NCBI GenBank assembly: GCA_034437215.1
Contig: DAOTVC010000135.1
Span: forward strand, 1 to 7,912
DNA length: 7,912 bases
Source: DAOTVC01 sp034437215
GTDB lineage: Bacteria > Chloroflexota > Anaerolineae > B4-G1 > SLSP01
Direction: 5' to 3'
Shown: piece after piece, positions 1 through 5,440 of the stretch
Layout of the letters: every line of letters starts with the position of its first letter
How positions within the stretch are numbered: the stretch's first letter is position 1
Program-made: the position numbers and the translations under genes
Notes under the pieces: model-generated
The model's input: the letters and a program-made list of their open reading frames with translations, nothing else
Databases searched by the model: none
Told to the model about the DNA's origin: nothing

Positions 1-1
1 C

Positions 2-235
2 ACCCCCACACCGACCCCCACGCCCACACCCGGGTGGGACCCGGGAGAGACCGCCGACGCCGCCCAGGAGACGGCGCTCACCATGGGGCGCGGTCTCGTC
101 GAACTCGCCATCTGGTTCGCTTTCGTCGTCCTGCCCTTCCTTCTGCCCGCCGCCGGTATCTACCTCGTCGCTCGCCGGCTGCGGGGAGCGGGGATAAGGG
201 ATGAGGAACCGGGGAGCAGGGATCAGGATGAATAG
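2..235 (+). CDS. C-terminal end of a membrane-anchored protein, probably DUF4349 family (5' end outside window)
   Basis: An open frame enters from the left edge and ends at TAG 233-235, giving 77 visible residues. It begins with a ten-residue Thr-Pro repeat (TPTPTPTPTP), a flexible extracytoplasmic linker. A short segment starting GWDPGETADAAQETAL follows, then one hydrophobic membrane span of about 22 residues (LVELAIWFAFVVLPFLLPAA to IYLVA), then a basic ARRLRG stop-transfer segment. This order (Pro-rich linker, GWxPG motif, single C-terminal TM, Arg-rich tail) matches my memory of DUF4349 proteins, which are exported proteins with a coiled-coil ectodomain anchored by a C-terminal helix. 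The defining domain lies outside the window, so the family call rests on the tail alone. The last 17 or so residues (RGAGIRDEEPGSRDQDE) are encoded by a purine-rich intergenic repeat, so the native C-terminus was probably overwritten. It is convergent with the next gene. Confidence 0.65.
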   Translation, partial: TPTPTPTPTPGWDPGETADAAQETALTMGRGLVELAIWFAFVVLPFLLPAAGIYLVARRLRGAGIRDEEPGSRDQDE

Positions 236-270
236 TCGGGATCAGGGACAAGTGATCTGGGATTAGGGGG
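190..270. repeat. Degenerate purine-rich GGGATNAGG repeat overlapping the upstream gene's 3' end
   Basis: The stretch is almost all purine on the plus strand and is built from variants of GGGAT(C/A)AGG: ggggataaggg, accggggagcagggatcagg, tcgggatcaggga, ctgggattaggggg. A related copy in opposite orientation lies at 6914-6970. There the reverse complement reads gggaccggggatcagggg, against ggaaccggggagcaggga here (15 of 18 matches). It resembles dispersed intergenic repeats I remember from Chloroflexota genomes. Its first half is translated as the tail of the upstream gene. Confidence 0.55.
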
Positions 271-394
271 CATAGAACCCGGCACCCAATCAGTTCCGAT
301 CTAAGGTTCGTCCAGCGTCCTAGGAGCCGCTCGAAATCGGTCGCAGGCCCCTGTGCGTACTTCCCGTGGACCGCGATAGCGCCCAACTAAGAGA

Positions 395-434
395 TAAAAC
401 GAACGCCGGTCGCGCGACGCGACCGGCGTTCGTT
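395..434 (-). terminator. Rho-independent terminator of the bactofilin-like gene
   Basis: A perfect 16-bp inverted repeat (398-413 AACGAACGCCGGTCGC with 419-434) closes a 5-nt loop. Read on the minus strand it starts 10 nt after the stop codon at 445-447, and its stem end runs into TTTTATCTC. On the plus strand the sequence after the stem is CAATTT, so it is a much weaker terminator for the convergent upstream gene. Confidence 0.88.
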
Positions 435-444
435 CAATTTACAA

Positions 445-1746
445 CTACGCCGTCAGCTCCTCGCGCTTTCGCAGCCAGAGCCAGAGGGCCCCGAGCCCGA
501 AGAGGTTGATGATCAGGCTGAAGAGCCAGCCCAGGAAGGGGATGGAGATGAGCAGCGCCACAAGGATGACCCCCACCAGCGTGACCAGGACGGGCTTCGC
601 CGCCCAGTCGCTGTTGAGGCGGGAGAGGATGAAGTGACCGCCCCAGTAGCCCAGGATCGCCTTCGTAAGGTAGGTCACGGCGAGCCCGAAGCTCACGACG
701 AGCGCCAGCACGCCGGCGATGCCCAGCATGATCACCGACCCGGTGAGGTTCCCCAGGCTGATAATCCCCAGCAGGATCGCCAGCAGGATGATGATGCCCG
801 CCAGCAGGAGAACGGCGAGGGGGAAGAGGAAGAAGATGAGCGCGCCCCAGCCGACGCTCGGTCCCGGGCGGGCCTGCACCTCGAGGGCCGGACGCTTGAG
901 CAGCGTGGGAATGAGCCATGCCAACAGCAGGGCGACGATGATCAGGGCCACGATGCGGCGGATGGTGCGCAGGAGCCAGGTCAGAGCCGCAGGCCGTGCG
1001 GCCCGTCTCTGCTCCGGGGCGACCGGCTCCTCCTCGAACTCCACCTCTCCGGCGACCACCCCTTCCTCGATGTCCAGCGCCTCCGTGGCGGCATAGATGA
1101 GGGAGCCACCGATCAGCGCCTCCTCACCCAGCGTCAGCCCGGGCTCCACGGAGGGCACGCGGGGCATGTTGGGGATGAAGTTCAACGGAGCGAAGGTAAT
1201 CCCCTCCTTAGCGCCCGACACGTCTACCTTGACGTCGCCCTCGATCTCGCCCCGTAACTCGACGGCATTGCCGGCCAAATTCACGTCCTCGCCCACCGTG
1301 CCCGCGATCAGGCTCTGGTAACCGGCGTAGACCAAACTGCCCGCCAGCTCGCTACCCGGCTCCATCTCCAGACTGTACGCCGCGGCGATGAGATCGTCCC
1401 CGATCTGCGCAGCGGCGCCGATGATCAGGGCGTTCGCGGCAGCGTGTACGTCATCCTGAACCGTCCCGTTGACGACGATGCTCTGCCCTCCGGCCCATAC
1501 GTCCCCGGTCACCGTCCCGTTGATGGTGATGTCGGTAGCCCCGACGACCAGGTCGCCGTTGATGGTCCCCTCGAGCACAAAGACGTTGGCTCCCACATAG
1601 AGGTCGTCGTCGATCACCTCGTCCGCGGTGATGACGATCTTGTCCCCCCCACGACTTTCAAAGGCGCGGGCCGTCGGAACCACCAGCAGGGTGGCGAGCA
1701 CCAGCAGGGTGAGCACGAGGGCGCCGTAACGAATCCGTCTCTTCAT
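445..1746 (-). CDS. Exported bactofilin-like (polymer-forming) protein with C-terminal polytopic membrane domain
   Basis: 433 residues. The start is ATG at 1746, chosen for an excellent Shine-Dalgarno AAGGAGG five bases upstream and an immediate signal peptide; a longer reading to 1887 adds 47 residues with no signal character. Residues 1-28 form a signal peptide (MKRRIR, hydrophobic core, cleavage probably after PTARA). About residues 35-200 are short repeated beta-strand turns rich in G-D-V/I patterns (INGDLVVGA, INGTVTGDVWAG, VNGTVQDDVHAA, IEGDVKV). This is the right-handed beta-helix signature of bactofilin/polymer-forming proteins. A Pro/Glu-rich stretch follows, then about four or five membrane segments in the last 150 residues, ending WLRKREELTA. 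Classical bactofilins are cytosolic polymers of about 120-180 residues; here the helix should lie outside the membrane. The role is unproven; envelope scaffold or stress-linked membrane protein is plausible. It has its own promoter and terminator. Confidence 0.82.
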   Translation of the reverse strand: MKRRIRYGALVLTLLVLATLLVVPTARAFESRGGDKIVITADEVIDDDLYVGANVFVLEGTINGDLVVGATDITINGTVTGDVWAGGQSIVVNGTVQDDVHAAANALIIGAAAQIGDDLIAAAYSLEMEPGSELAGSLVYAGYQSLIAGTVGEDVNLAGNAVELRGEIEGDVKVDVSGAKEGITFAPLNFIPNMPRVPSVEPGLTLGEEALIGGSLIYAATEALDIEEGVVAGEVEFEEEPVAPEQRRAARPAALTWLLRTIRRIVALIIVALLLAWLIPTLLKRPALEVQARPGPSVGWGALIFFLFPLAVLLLAGIIILLAILLGIISLGNLTGSVIMLGIAGVLALVVSFGLAVTYLTKAILGYWGGHFILSRLNSDWAAKPVLVTLVGVILVALLISIPFLGWLFSLIINLFGLGALWLWLRKREELTA

Positions 1747-1751
1747 GATTG

Positions 1752-1758
1752 CCTCCTT
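1752..1758 (-). promoter_or_regulatory. Ribosome binding site that fixes the bactofilin-like start
   Basis: On the minus strand AAGGAGG is followed by the 5-nt spacer CAATC and ATG at 1746. This overrides the longer open frame reaching 1887. Confidence 0.85.
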
Positions 1759-1852
1759 CCATGGATGAGCTTGAATAGAGTGACGTCGTCCTGGTCGCGT
1801 GAAGGGTGCGAGGTTGAAAAAGATACACGAGGACGACGACCACGTAGCTTCT

Positions 1853-1884
1853 ATTATATACCATAGTGACCGAAAGCACTTTAA
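1853..1884 (-). promoter_or_regulatory. Extended -10 promoter for the bactofilin-like gene
   Basis: On the minus strand TGGTATATAAT contains overlapping -10 choices: TATATA preceded by TGG, an extended -10, and TATAAT. A weak -35 candidate TTAAAG (1879-1884) lies 18 bp upstream of TATATA. Transcription would start near 1845 and leave a leader of about 100 nt before ATG 1746. Confidence 0.5.
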
Positions 1885-1925
1885 CATCTTGTTAGGAAGG
1901 CTCTAGAACACAATAACCGTTCAAC

Positions 1926-1954
1926 TTGTTCTTCTCCGCCATCACCGTTATACT
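1926..1954 (+). promoter_or_regulatory. Sigma70-like promoter of the glycosyltransferase operon
   Basis: TTGTTC (1926-1931), a 17-bp spacer and TATACT (1949-1954) are followed by about 35 nt to the TTG start at 1996. It diverges from the minus-strand promoter at 1853-1884, with the -35 regions about 40 bp apart. Confidence 0.5.
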
Positions 1955-1995
1955 TCTCTCGAGGAAAGGACTGAACCACCAGCAGAGGGGGAGCC

Positions 1996-2700
1996 TTGTT
2001 AACCTCCGTCGTCATTCCCGCACTGAACGAAGCGGAAAACATCACACACTGTATTGCTGCCGCCCGCCGGGAGTACACGCCCCAGGAGGTGGAGCTTCTG
2101 GTCACCGATGGGGGGAGCACCGACGGCACCCTCGATCTCATCCCATCCGACGTCCTCGTTGTCGCATCCCCCAGAGGGCGCGCGGTGCAGATGAACGCGG
2201 GCGCCGCCGCGAGCCGCGGCGCGATCCTCGCCTTCTGCCACGCCGATTCCCTGCTGCCCGCCGGCTGGCGGGAGGCGGTGCTCGAGGCCCTGAACGATCC
2301 AGAGGTGAGCGGGGGCACCTTCCAGACGCTCATCCTGCCTGCGGAGAGCCGGCTTTTGCGCTGGCGCAATCGGGTGGCCCTACCGGCGCAGTGGCGGGGC
2401 ATGTTCGGCGATCAGGTGCAGTTCATGCGGCGATCCACCTTCGAAGCGGTGGGCGGCTTTCCCGAGATCCCCCTCATGGAGGACGTGGAGATGTCGCGGG
2501 CGCTACACCGGCGGGGGCGCTTGGTGCGCATCGACCCCGCGAGCCGCGTTACGACCTCCAGCCGTCGCTTCCGCGAGCGAGGCGCCCTGCGCCAGACGCT
2601 GCTGAACGGCTGGAACCTCTTCCGTTACCTCTACCTGGGCGTCTCCCCCGAGGCCATCGCCCGCACCTACCGTTCGACCCGGGAGCAGTCCCTGGGATGA
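1996..2700 (+). CDS. Family 2 glycosyltransferase, TIGR04283-like
   Basis: 234 residues. The start is TTG 1996: an in-frame TGA at 1972-1974 blocks anything longer, the protein then begins directly at the first strand (MLTSVVIPALNE), and purine-rich GAGGGGGAG just upstream serves as ribosome binding site. This is a cytosolic GT-A fold. The nucleotide-sugar site shows in IPALNE (7-12), DGGSTDGT (38-45), RGRAVQMNAG (60-69) and HADS (82-85), the last being the metal-binding DxD equivalent. The acceptor/catalytic region shows GDQ (138-140), GGFPEIPLMEDVE (153-165) and TSSRRF (187-192). RGRAxQMNxGA and the short single-domain length match the TIGR04283 subgroup, which has been linked by genomic context to arsenosugar biosynthesis. 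Its stop overlaps the next start (ATGA), so the two proteins are probably co-translated. Sugar donor and acceptor cannot be read from sequence. Confidence 0.88.
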   Translation: MLTSVVIPALNEAENITHCIAAARREYTPQEVELLVTDGGSTDGTLDLIPSDVLVVASPRGRAVQMNAGAAASRGAILAFCHADSLLPAGWREAVLEALNDPEVSGGTFQTLILPAESRLLRWRNRVALPAQWRGMFGDQVQFMRRSTFEAVGGFPEIPLMEDVEMSRALHRRGRLVRIDPASRVTTSSRRFRERGALRQTLLNGWNLFRYLYLGVSPEAIARTYRSTREQSLG

Positions 2701-3314
2701 GGCGCCACCTCATCGTCTACGCCCGCGCCCCCCTGCCCGAGCGGACCAAGACCCGTCTGGGGGCGGGTCTGGGAGCGGAGGCCGCTGCAGGAATCTACGC
2801 GCGCCTTCTCTACGGCTACCTCTACGACCTCCTACGCGCGCCCCTTCCCGACCTCCGCCTCGAGCTCTCCGTCTCCACCCCCACCGAGAGGTCCTACTTC
2901 ACCGACGCCTTCCCCGAGTTCGAGGTCACCTCCCAGGTGGGGGGCGACCTGGGCAGAAGGATGTGGGCCTCCTTCTGCCGGGCCTTCGAACGAGGCAGCG
3001 AAAGCGTTGTGCTCACCGGAAGCGACCTCCCCGGGCTCTCCACCCACCACGTGCAGGCCGCTCTCGAGGCCTTGGAGGAGGTCCCCGTCGTGTTGGGCCC
3101 GGCAACCGACGGCGGCTACTACCTGGTGGGCATGCGGTCGCCGGGCGCCGACCTCTTCCAGGGAATCTCCTGGAGTACCGAGAGGGTGCTGGCTCAGACC
3201 GAAGCGCTGGCCCAACAGGAAGCGTTAACCACGCGCCGCGTCTCGACCCTGCAAGATATCGACGTGACTGCGGAGTACGTTCTCTGGCGCGAGCAGCTCC
3301 TGGAGAAGCGTTGA
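2697..3314 (+). CDS. DUF2064 / TIGR04282-like glycosyl- or nucleotidyl-transferase
   Basis: 205 residues, starting at ATG 2697 inside the previous gene's stop (ATGA overlap). The GT-A-like nucleotide-binding fold shows in order: LIVYARAPLPERTKTRLG (5-22; Lys18/Arg20 likely contact phosphates), GGDLGRRM (82-89), GSDLPGL (108-114), GPATDGGYYLVG (134-145), F154 and ISWST (157-161), and the C-terminal LQDIDV (185-190). These are hallmarks of DUF2064 proteins, distant relatives of CofC/MobA-type nucleotidyltransferases. TIGR04282 and TIGR04283 proteins are typically neighbours, as here, and were proposed to act together on an arsenosugar-like product; one may prepare an activated donor and the other transfer it. 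Length and all motifs are intact. An open frame continues upstream to 1926, but only as an out-of-frame shadow of the glycosyltransferase. Confidence 0.87.
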   Translation: MRRHLIVYARAPLPERTKTRLGAGLGAEAAAGIYARLLYGYLYDLLRAPLPDLRLELSVSTPTERSYFTDAFPEFEVTSQVGGDLGRRMWASFCRAFERGSESVVLTGSDLPGLSTHHVQAALEALEEVPVVLGPATDGGYYLVGMRSPGADLFQGISWSTERVLAQTEALAQQEALTTRRVSTLQDIDVTAEYVLWREQLLEKR

Positions 3315-3646
3315 TGGGAGGCAAGCGAAGCCCAGGCGAGTGCTTCGCTCGCGTCTACGCCCTGGTGCACCGGATTCCCGAGGGTCGGGTGGCGACCTAC
3401 GGGCAGGTGGCGCGCTGGTTGGGCTGGCCACGAGGCGCCAGGACGATCGGCTGGGCCCTCCGCGCCCTCCCACCCGGTTCCGAGATCCCCTGGCACCGGG
3501 TGGTCAACGCCCAGGGGCGCATCAGCCAGCGGGAGGTCGAAGCACAGCGTGAGCGCCTGGAGGCGGAGGGCGTTCTCTTCGATGAGAGCGGGCGTATCGA
3601 TCTCGACCTCTACGGCTGGACGGACCCTGGCTCTCCCTACGACTGA
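3314..3646 (+). CDS. Alkyltransferase-like (ATL) DNA-repair protein, MGMT family
   Basis: 110 residues. ATG 3314 overlaps the preceding TGA by one base (TGATG), so translation is probably coupled. It is the small DNA-binding domain of the O6-alkylguanine-DNA methyltransferase family: IPEGRVATYGQVA (21-33) with Tyr29, the helix-turn-helix RTIGWALRALP (43-53) with the nucleotide-flipping Arg43, then PWHRVVNAQGRIS (59-71). In active methyltransferases the motif is PCHRV. Trp60 replaces the acceptor cysteine, which defines ATL proteins. These bind O6-alkylguanine, flip it out and hand the lesion to nucleotide excision repair rather than repairing it themselves. The only cysteine, Cys10, is far from the site. 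Length is normal for the subfamily. Its place in a glycosyltransferase operon has no obvious reason beyond co-expression. Confidence 0.9.
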   Translation: MGGKRSPGECFARVYALVHRIPEGRVATYGQVARWLGWPRGARTIGWALRALPPGSEIPWHRVVNAQGRISQREVEAQRERLEAEGVLFDESGRIDLDLYGWTDPGSPYD

Positions 3647-3684
3647 ATTCTCTTCTCACCTTCTGATATCGCCCCATCACCCAC

Positions 3685-3713
3685 TTTCCTTTTTAAATAT
3701 AAAAGTCTATAAT
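3685..3713 (+). promoter_or_regulatory. Possible promoter just upstream of the first VTT gene
   Basis: A consensus TATAAT (3708-3713) has a weak -35 (TTTCCT, 3685-3690) 17 bp upstream, within an AT-rich island unlike the GC-rich surroundings. The predicted transcript start (about 3720) is only about 5 nt before ATG 3725, so the mRNA would be almost leaderless. GAGG at 3718-3721 would then be largely lost from it. Confidence 0.4.
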
Positions 3714-3724
3714 ATTAGAGGAAG

Positions 3725-4420
3725 ATGCGAAATCCCGTGACATTTCAAACAAAGCGTAAATTTCTGCAAGCAGCCGTCGTCGTCCTGGTCCTGGGCCTCT
3801 TTGCCGTCGCCGCTCTCTACTACTTCTCTCGTTACGACACCCTCAACCGGGAAAACCTGCGCGACCTCATCGCCGGCTTTGGCGTCTGGGCGCCCGCCAT
3901 CTACTTTCTCACCTGGCTCGTCAGCTCGCTCGTCCCCTTTCTGGGGCCCGTACTCACCGCTGCCGGGGGATTGCTCTTCGGCGTCTGGTGGGGCACGACC
4001 TACACCGTCCTCTTCGGGACGGTGGTCGCGCTGCTGCCCTTGGGCCTGGCACGCTGGCTGGGTAGGCGTTGGGTCATCGCGCAGCTCGACGACACGAGGT
4101 TGCAGAGTCTCTACGAGGCTACTGCCCGGCGTTCTAGCTTGATCTTCGTCATCCTGCTGCGGCTGGTGCCCCTCGTGCCCTGGGAGATCCAGAACTACCT
4201 GGTGGGTTTGACGAAGATCGATGTGGGCGCCTTCGTGCTCGGCACTCTGGTGGGGATGGTTCCGGGCACCCTGGCCTACACCCTGTTGGGGTCGGCCATC
4301 GTCGCACCCGGCTCCTGGGAGTTCTTCGTCGCCGTCGGCCTGGTTATCATCACGAAGGTGATCGTACCCGCGGCGGGAGGCACCTACCTCTACAAGCAGG
4401 CGCAAGCCGGGGAAGTTTGA
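3725..4420 (+). CDS. TVP38/TMEM64 family (VTT-domain) membrane protein, first of a tandem pair
   Basis: 231 residues. ATG 3725 is the only plausible start; the next in-frame Met is far inside the protein. It is an integral membrane protein of the DedA/VTT superfamily. After a basic N-terminus a first TM (about 15-33) leads to YYFSRYDTLNRENLRD (32-47). The core then shows the first re-entrant-loop motif PFLGPVLTAAGGLLFG (71-86), more TMs, and the second conserved segment RLVPLVPWEIQNYLVGLT (146-163), followed by GMVPGTLAYTLLG (177-189). Superfamily members are proposed half-transporters or lipid/small-ion translocators; substrates of the TVP38 branch are not settled. It lies 78 bp after the ATL gene and 79 bp before a clear paralogue, and precedes a MerA-like oxidoreductase, a recurring partnership. 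Confidence 0.88.
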   Translation: MRNPVTFQTKRKFLQAAVVVLVLGLFAVAALYYFSRYDTLNRENLRDLIAGFGVWAPAIYFLTWLVSSLVPFLGPVLTAAGGLLFGVWWGTTYTVLFGTVVALLPLGLARWLGRRWVIAQLDDTRLQSLYEATARRSSLIFVILLRLVPLVPWEIQNYLVGLTKIDVGAFVLGTLVGMVPGTLAYTLLGSAIVAPGSWEFFVAVGLVIITKVIVPAAGGTYLYKQAQAGEV

Positions 4421-4488
4421 TCGAGCGTCAGCGCAGTAGAGAGATATTAGTTGCTCCAACCATTATCGTCACAGTCCAACATTGAAAG

Positions 4489-4494
4489 AGGAGG
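4489..4494 (+). promoter_or_regulatory. Ribosome binding site that fixes the second VTT start
   Basis: Consensus AGGAGG is followed by a 5-nt spacer (TAACT) and ATG 4500. This favours ATG 4500 over the in-frame TTG at 4482, which lies upstream of the site. Confidence 0.85.
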
Positions 4495-4499
4495 TAACT

Positions 4500-5222
4500 A
4501 TGGAGGAGCCGTTCTGGGAAAAGAGATGGGTGCAAATCCTGCTGATCGTGATCATCGCAGGCCTCTTCGCGGGGCTGGCCTGGTACTACTTCTCCCTCTA
4601 CGATCGTTTCAATCAGGAAAATCTTCGCGACTTCGTGCTGATGTTCGGGGCGTGGGCGCCGGTGGCCTACGCCCTCGTCTACATCATCAGCGCCCCCGTC
4701 CCCTTCCTTGCGCCCGTCATCTCCGCCGTGGGAGGGCTGCTCTTCGGCACCTTCTGGGGGCTGCTTCTGGTGATGGTCTCGGCTACCTTCTCCTCCCTCA
4801 TCCCCTTCTTCCTGGCCCGCAAGCTGGGACGGGACTGGGTCGAGGAGCAGGTCAAGGGCAAGCGGCTGGACGAGTTCCTGGAGCGATCGGAGGGCAAGAA
4901 GGCCTTCCCCTTCATCATGCTGATGCGTCTCATCCCCGTATTGCCCTGGGAGGTACAGAACTATGCTGCCGGGCTGACCCGCGTTCCCGTACCCATCTAC
5001 CTGGCGGCGACCGCCGTGGGCATCATCCCCGGCTCCTTCTCCCTGGTCTTCTTGGGCGCCGCCGCCTCCGATCCTACCTCCTGGGAATTCGTGGCCGCCG
5101 TCGCTTTTAAGATCGTCGTCGCCCTCGTCCCCGCCATCGTCATCTACGTCCGCCACCGGCGCAACAAGAAGAACGAGGTAGACGTGGAAAATGAGAACGA
5201 CGGCCAAGAGATAGCCGAGTGA
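4500..5222 (+). CDS. TVP38/TMEM64 family (VTT-domain) membrane protein, second of a tandem pair
   Basis: 240 residues from ATG 4500. It has the same architecture as its upstream neighbour: first TM (about 12-31), YYFSLYDRFNQENLRD (29-44), PFLAPVISAVGGLLFG (68-83), a cytosolic charged segment (ARKLGRDWVEEQVKGKRLDE, 106-125), then RLIPVLPWEVQNYAAGLT (143-160) and GIIPGSFSLVFLG (174-186). A final TM (about 198-216) is followed by a highly charged tail (RHRRNKKNE through EIAE) absent from the first protein. The two proteins are clearly homologous across their full length but well diverged, so the duplication is not recent. VTT/DedA proteins can act as dimers, so a heterodimer of the two products is possible. 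Stop at 5222; a 218-bp gap holding a palindromic repeat separates it from the oxidoreductase. Confidence 0.9.
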   Translation: MEEPFWEKRWVQILLIVIIAGLFAGLAWYYFSLYDRFNQENLRDFVLMFGAWAPVAYALVYIISAPVPFLAPVISAVGGLLFGTFWGLLLVMVSATFSSLIPFFLARKLGRDWVEEQVKGKRLDEFLERSEGKKAFPFIMLMRLIPVLPWEVQNYAAGLTRVPVPIYLAATAVGIIPGSFSLVFLGAAASDPTSWEFVAAVAFKIVVALVPAIVIYVRHRRNKKNEVDVENENDGQEIAE

Positions 5223-5227
5223 CTCCG

Positions 5228-5365
5228 CTGAAAAGAGATCTCTTGCCACAGAGAGCACGGAGATTTTTGATGTTAAAATTTATCTTTGGTTTTAACTTTC
5301 ATAAGAATCTCCATGATTTTCTCAGTGTTCTCTGTGTCCTCCGTGGTGAAATAGAGGTCTTTCAG
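5228..5365. repeat. 138-bp imperfect palindrome of the CCACAGAG...CTCTGTGG type
   Basis: The ends pair as CTGAAA (5228-5233) with TTTCAG (5360-5365). Inside are CCACAGAGAGCACGGAG on the left and, read on the other strand, CCACGGAGGACACAGAGAAC on the right. The centre is a perfect 7-bp stem GTTAAAA (5272-5278) / TTTTAAC (5290-5296). The right arm is about 24 bp longer than the left. I remember similar CCACGGAG/CACAGAG repeats scattered between genes in several bacterial phyla, Chloroflexota included. It has no coding capacity. Its transcript would fold into a long hairpin between the second VTT gene and the oxidoreductase. Confidence 0.7.
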
Positions 5366-5427
5366 TAGAGCCACCGAGTAGATGTTCGTAAGTTCGAAAC
5401 ACCAGAGTAACGGTTCTTGGACACAAC

Positions 5428-5434
5428 AAAGGAG
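5428..5434 (+). promoter_or_regulatory. Ribosome binding site that fixes the oxidoreductase start
   Basis: AAAGGAG is followed by the 6-nt spacer CAGACA and ATG 5441. It rules out the in-frame TTG at 5417. Confidence 0.8.
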
Positions 5435-5440
5435 CAGACA

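Noticed and set aside
398..434. Bidirectional terminator also serving the upstream plus-strand gene
   Set aside because: The stem is perfect, but the plus-strand side is followed by CAATTT rather than a T-run, and it lies 160 nt past the stop. Only the minus-strand role is well supported.
1747..1887. 47-residue N-terminal extension of the bactofilin-like protein
   Set aside because: The ATG at 1746 has a strong Shine-Dalgarno and begins a signal peptide. The extension overlaps the promoter and has no export or domain character.
1926..2696. Open frame running upstream of the DUF2064 start
   Set aside because: It is an out-of-frame reading of the glycosyltransferase in GC-rich DNA, with Arg/Pro/Gly-rich translation and no motifs. 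The DUF2064 homology starts at the ATG at 2697.
4428..5258. Long minus-strand frame opposite the second VTT gene, very rich in Asp/Glu/Gly
   Set aside because: It is antisense to a conserved membrane protein. The acidic composition is what the reverse frame of hydrophobic GC-rich codons gives.
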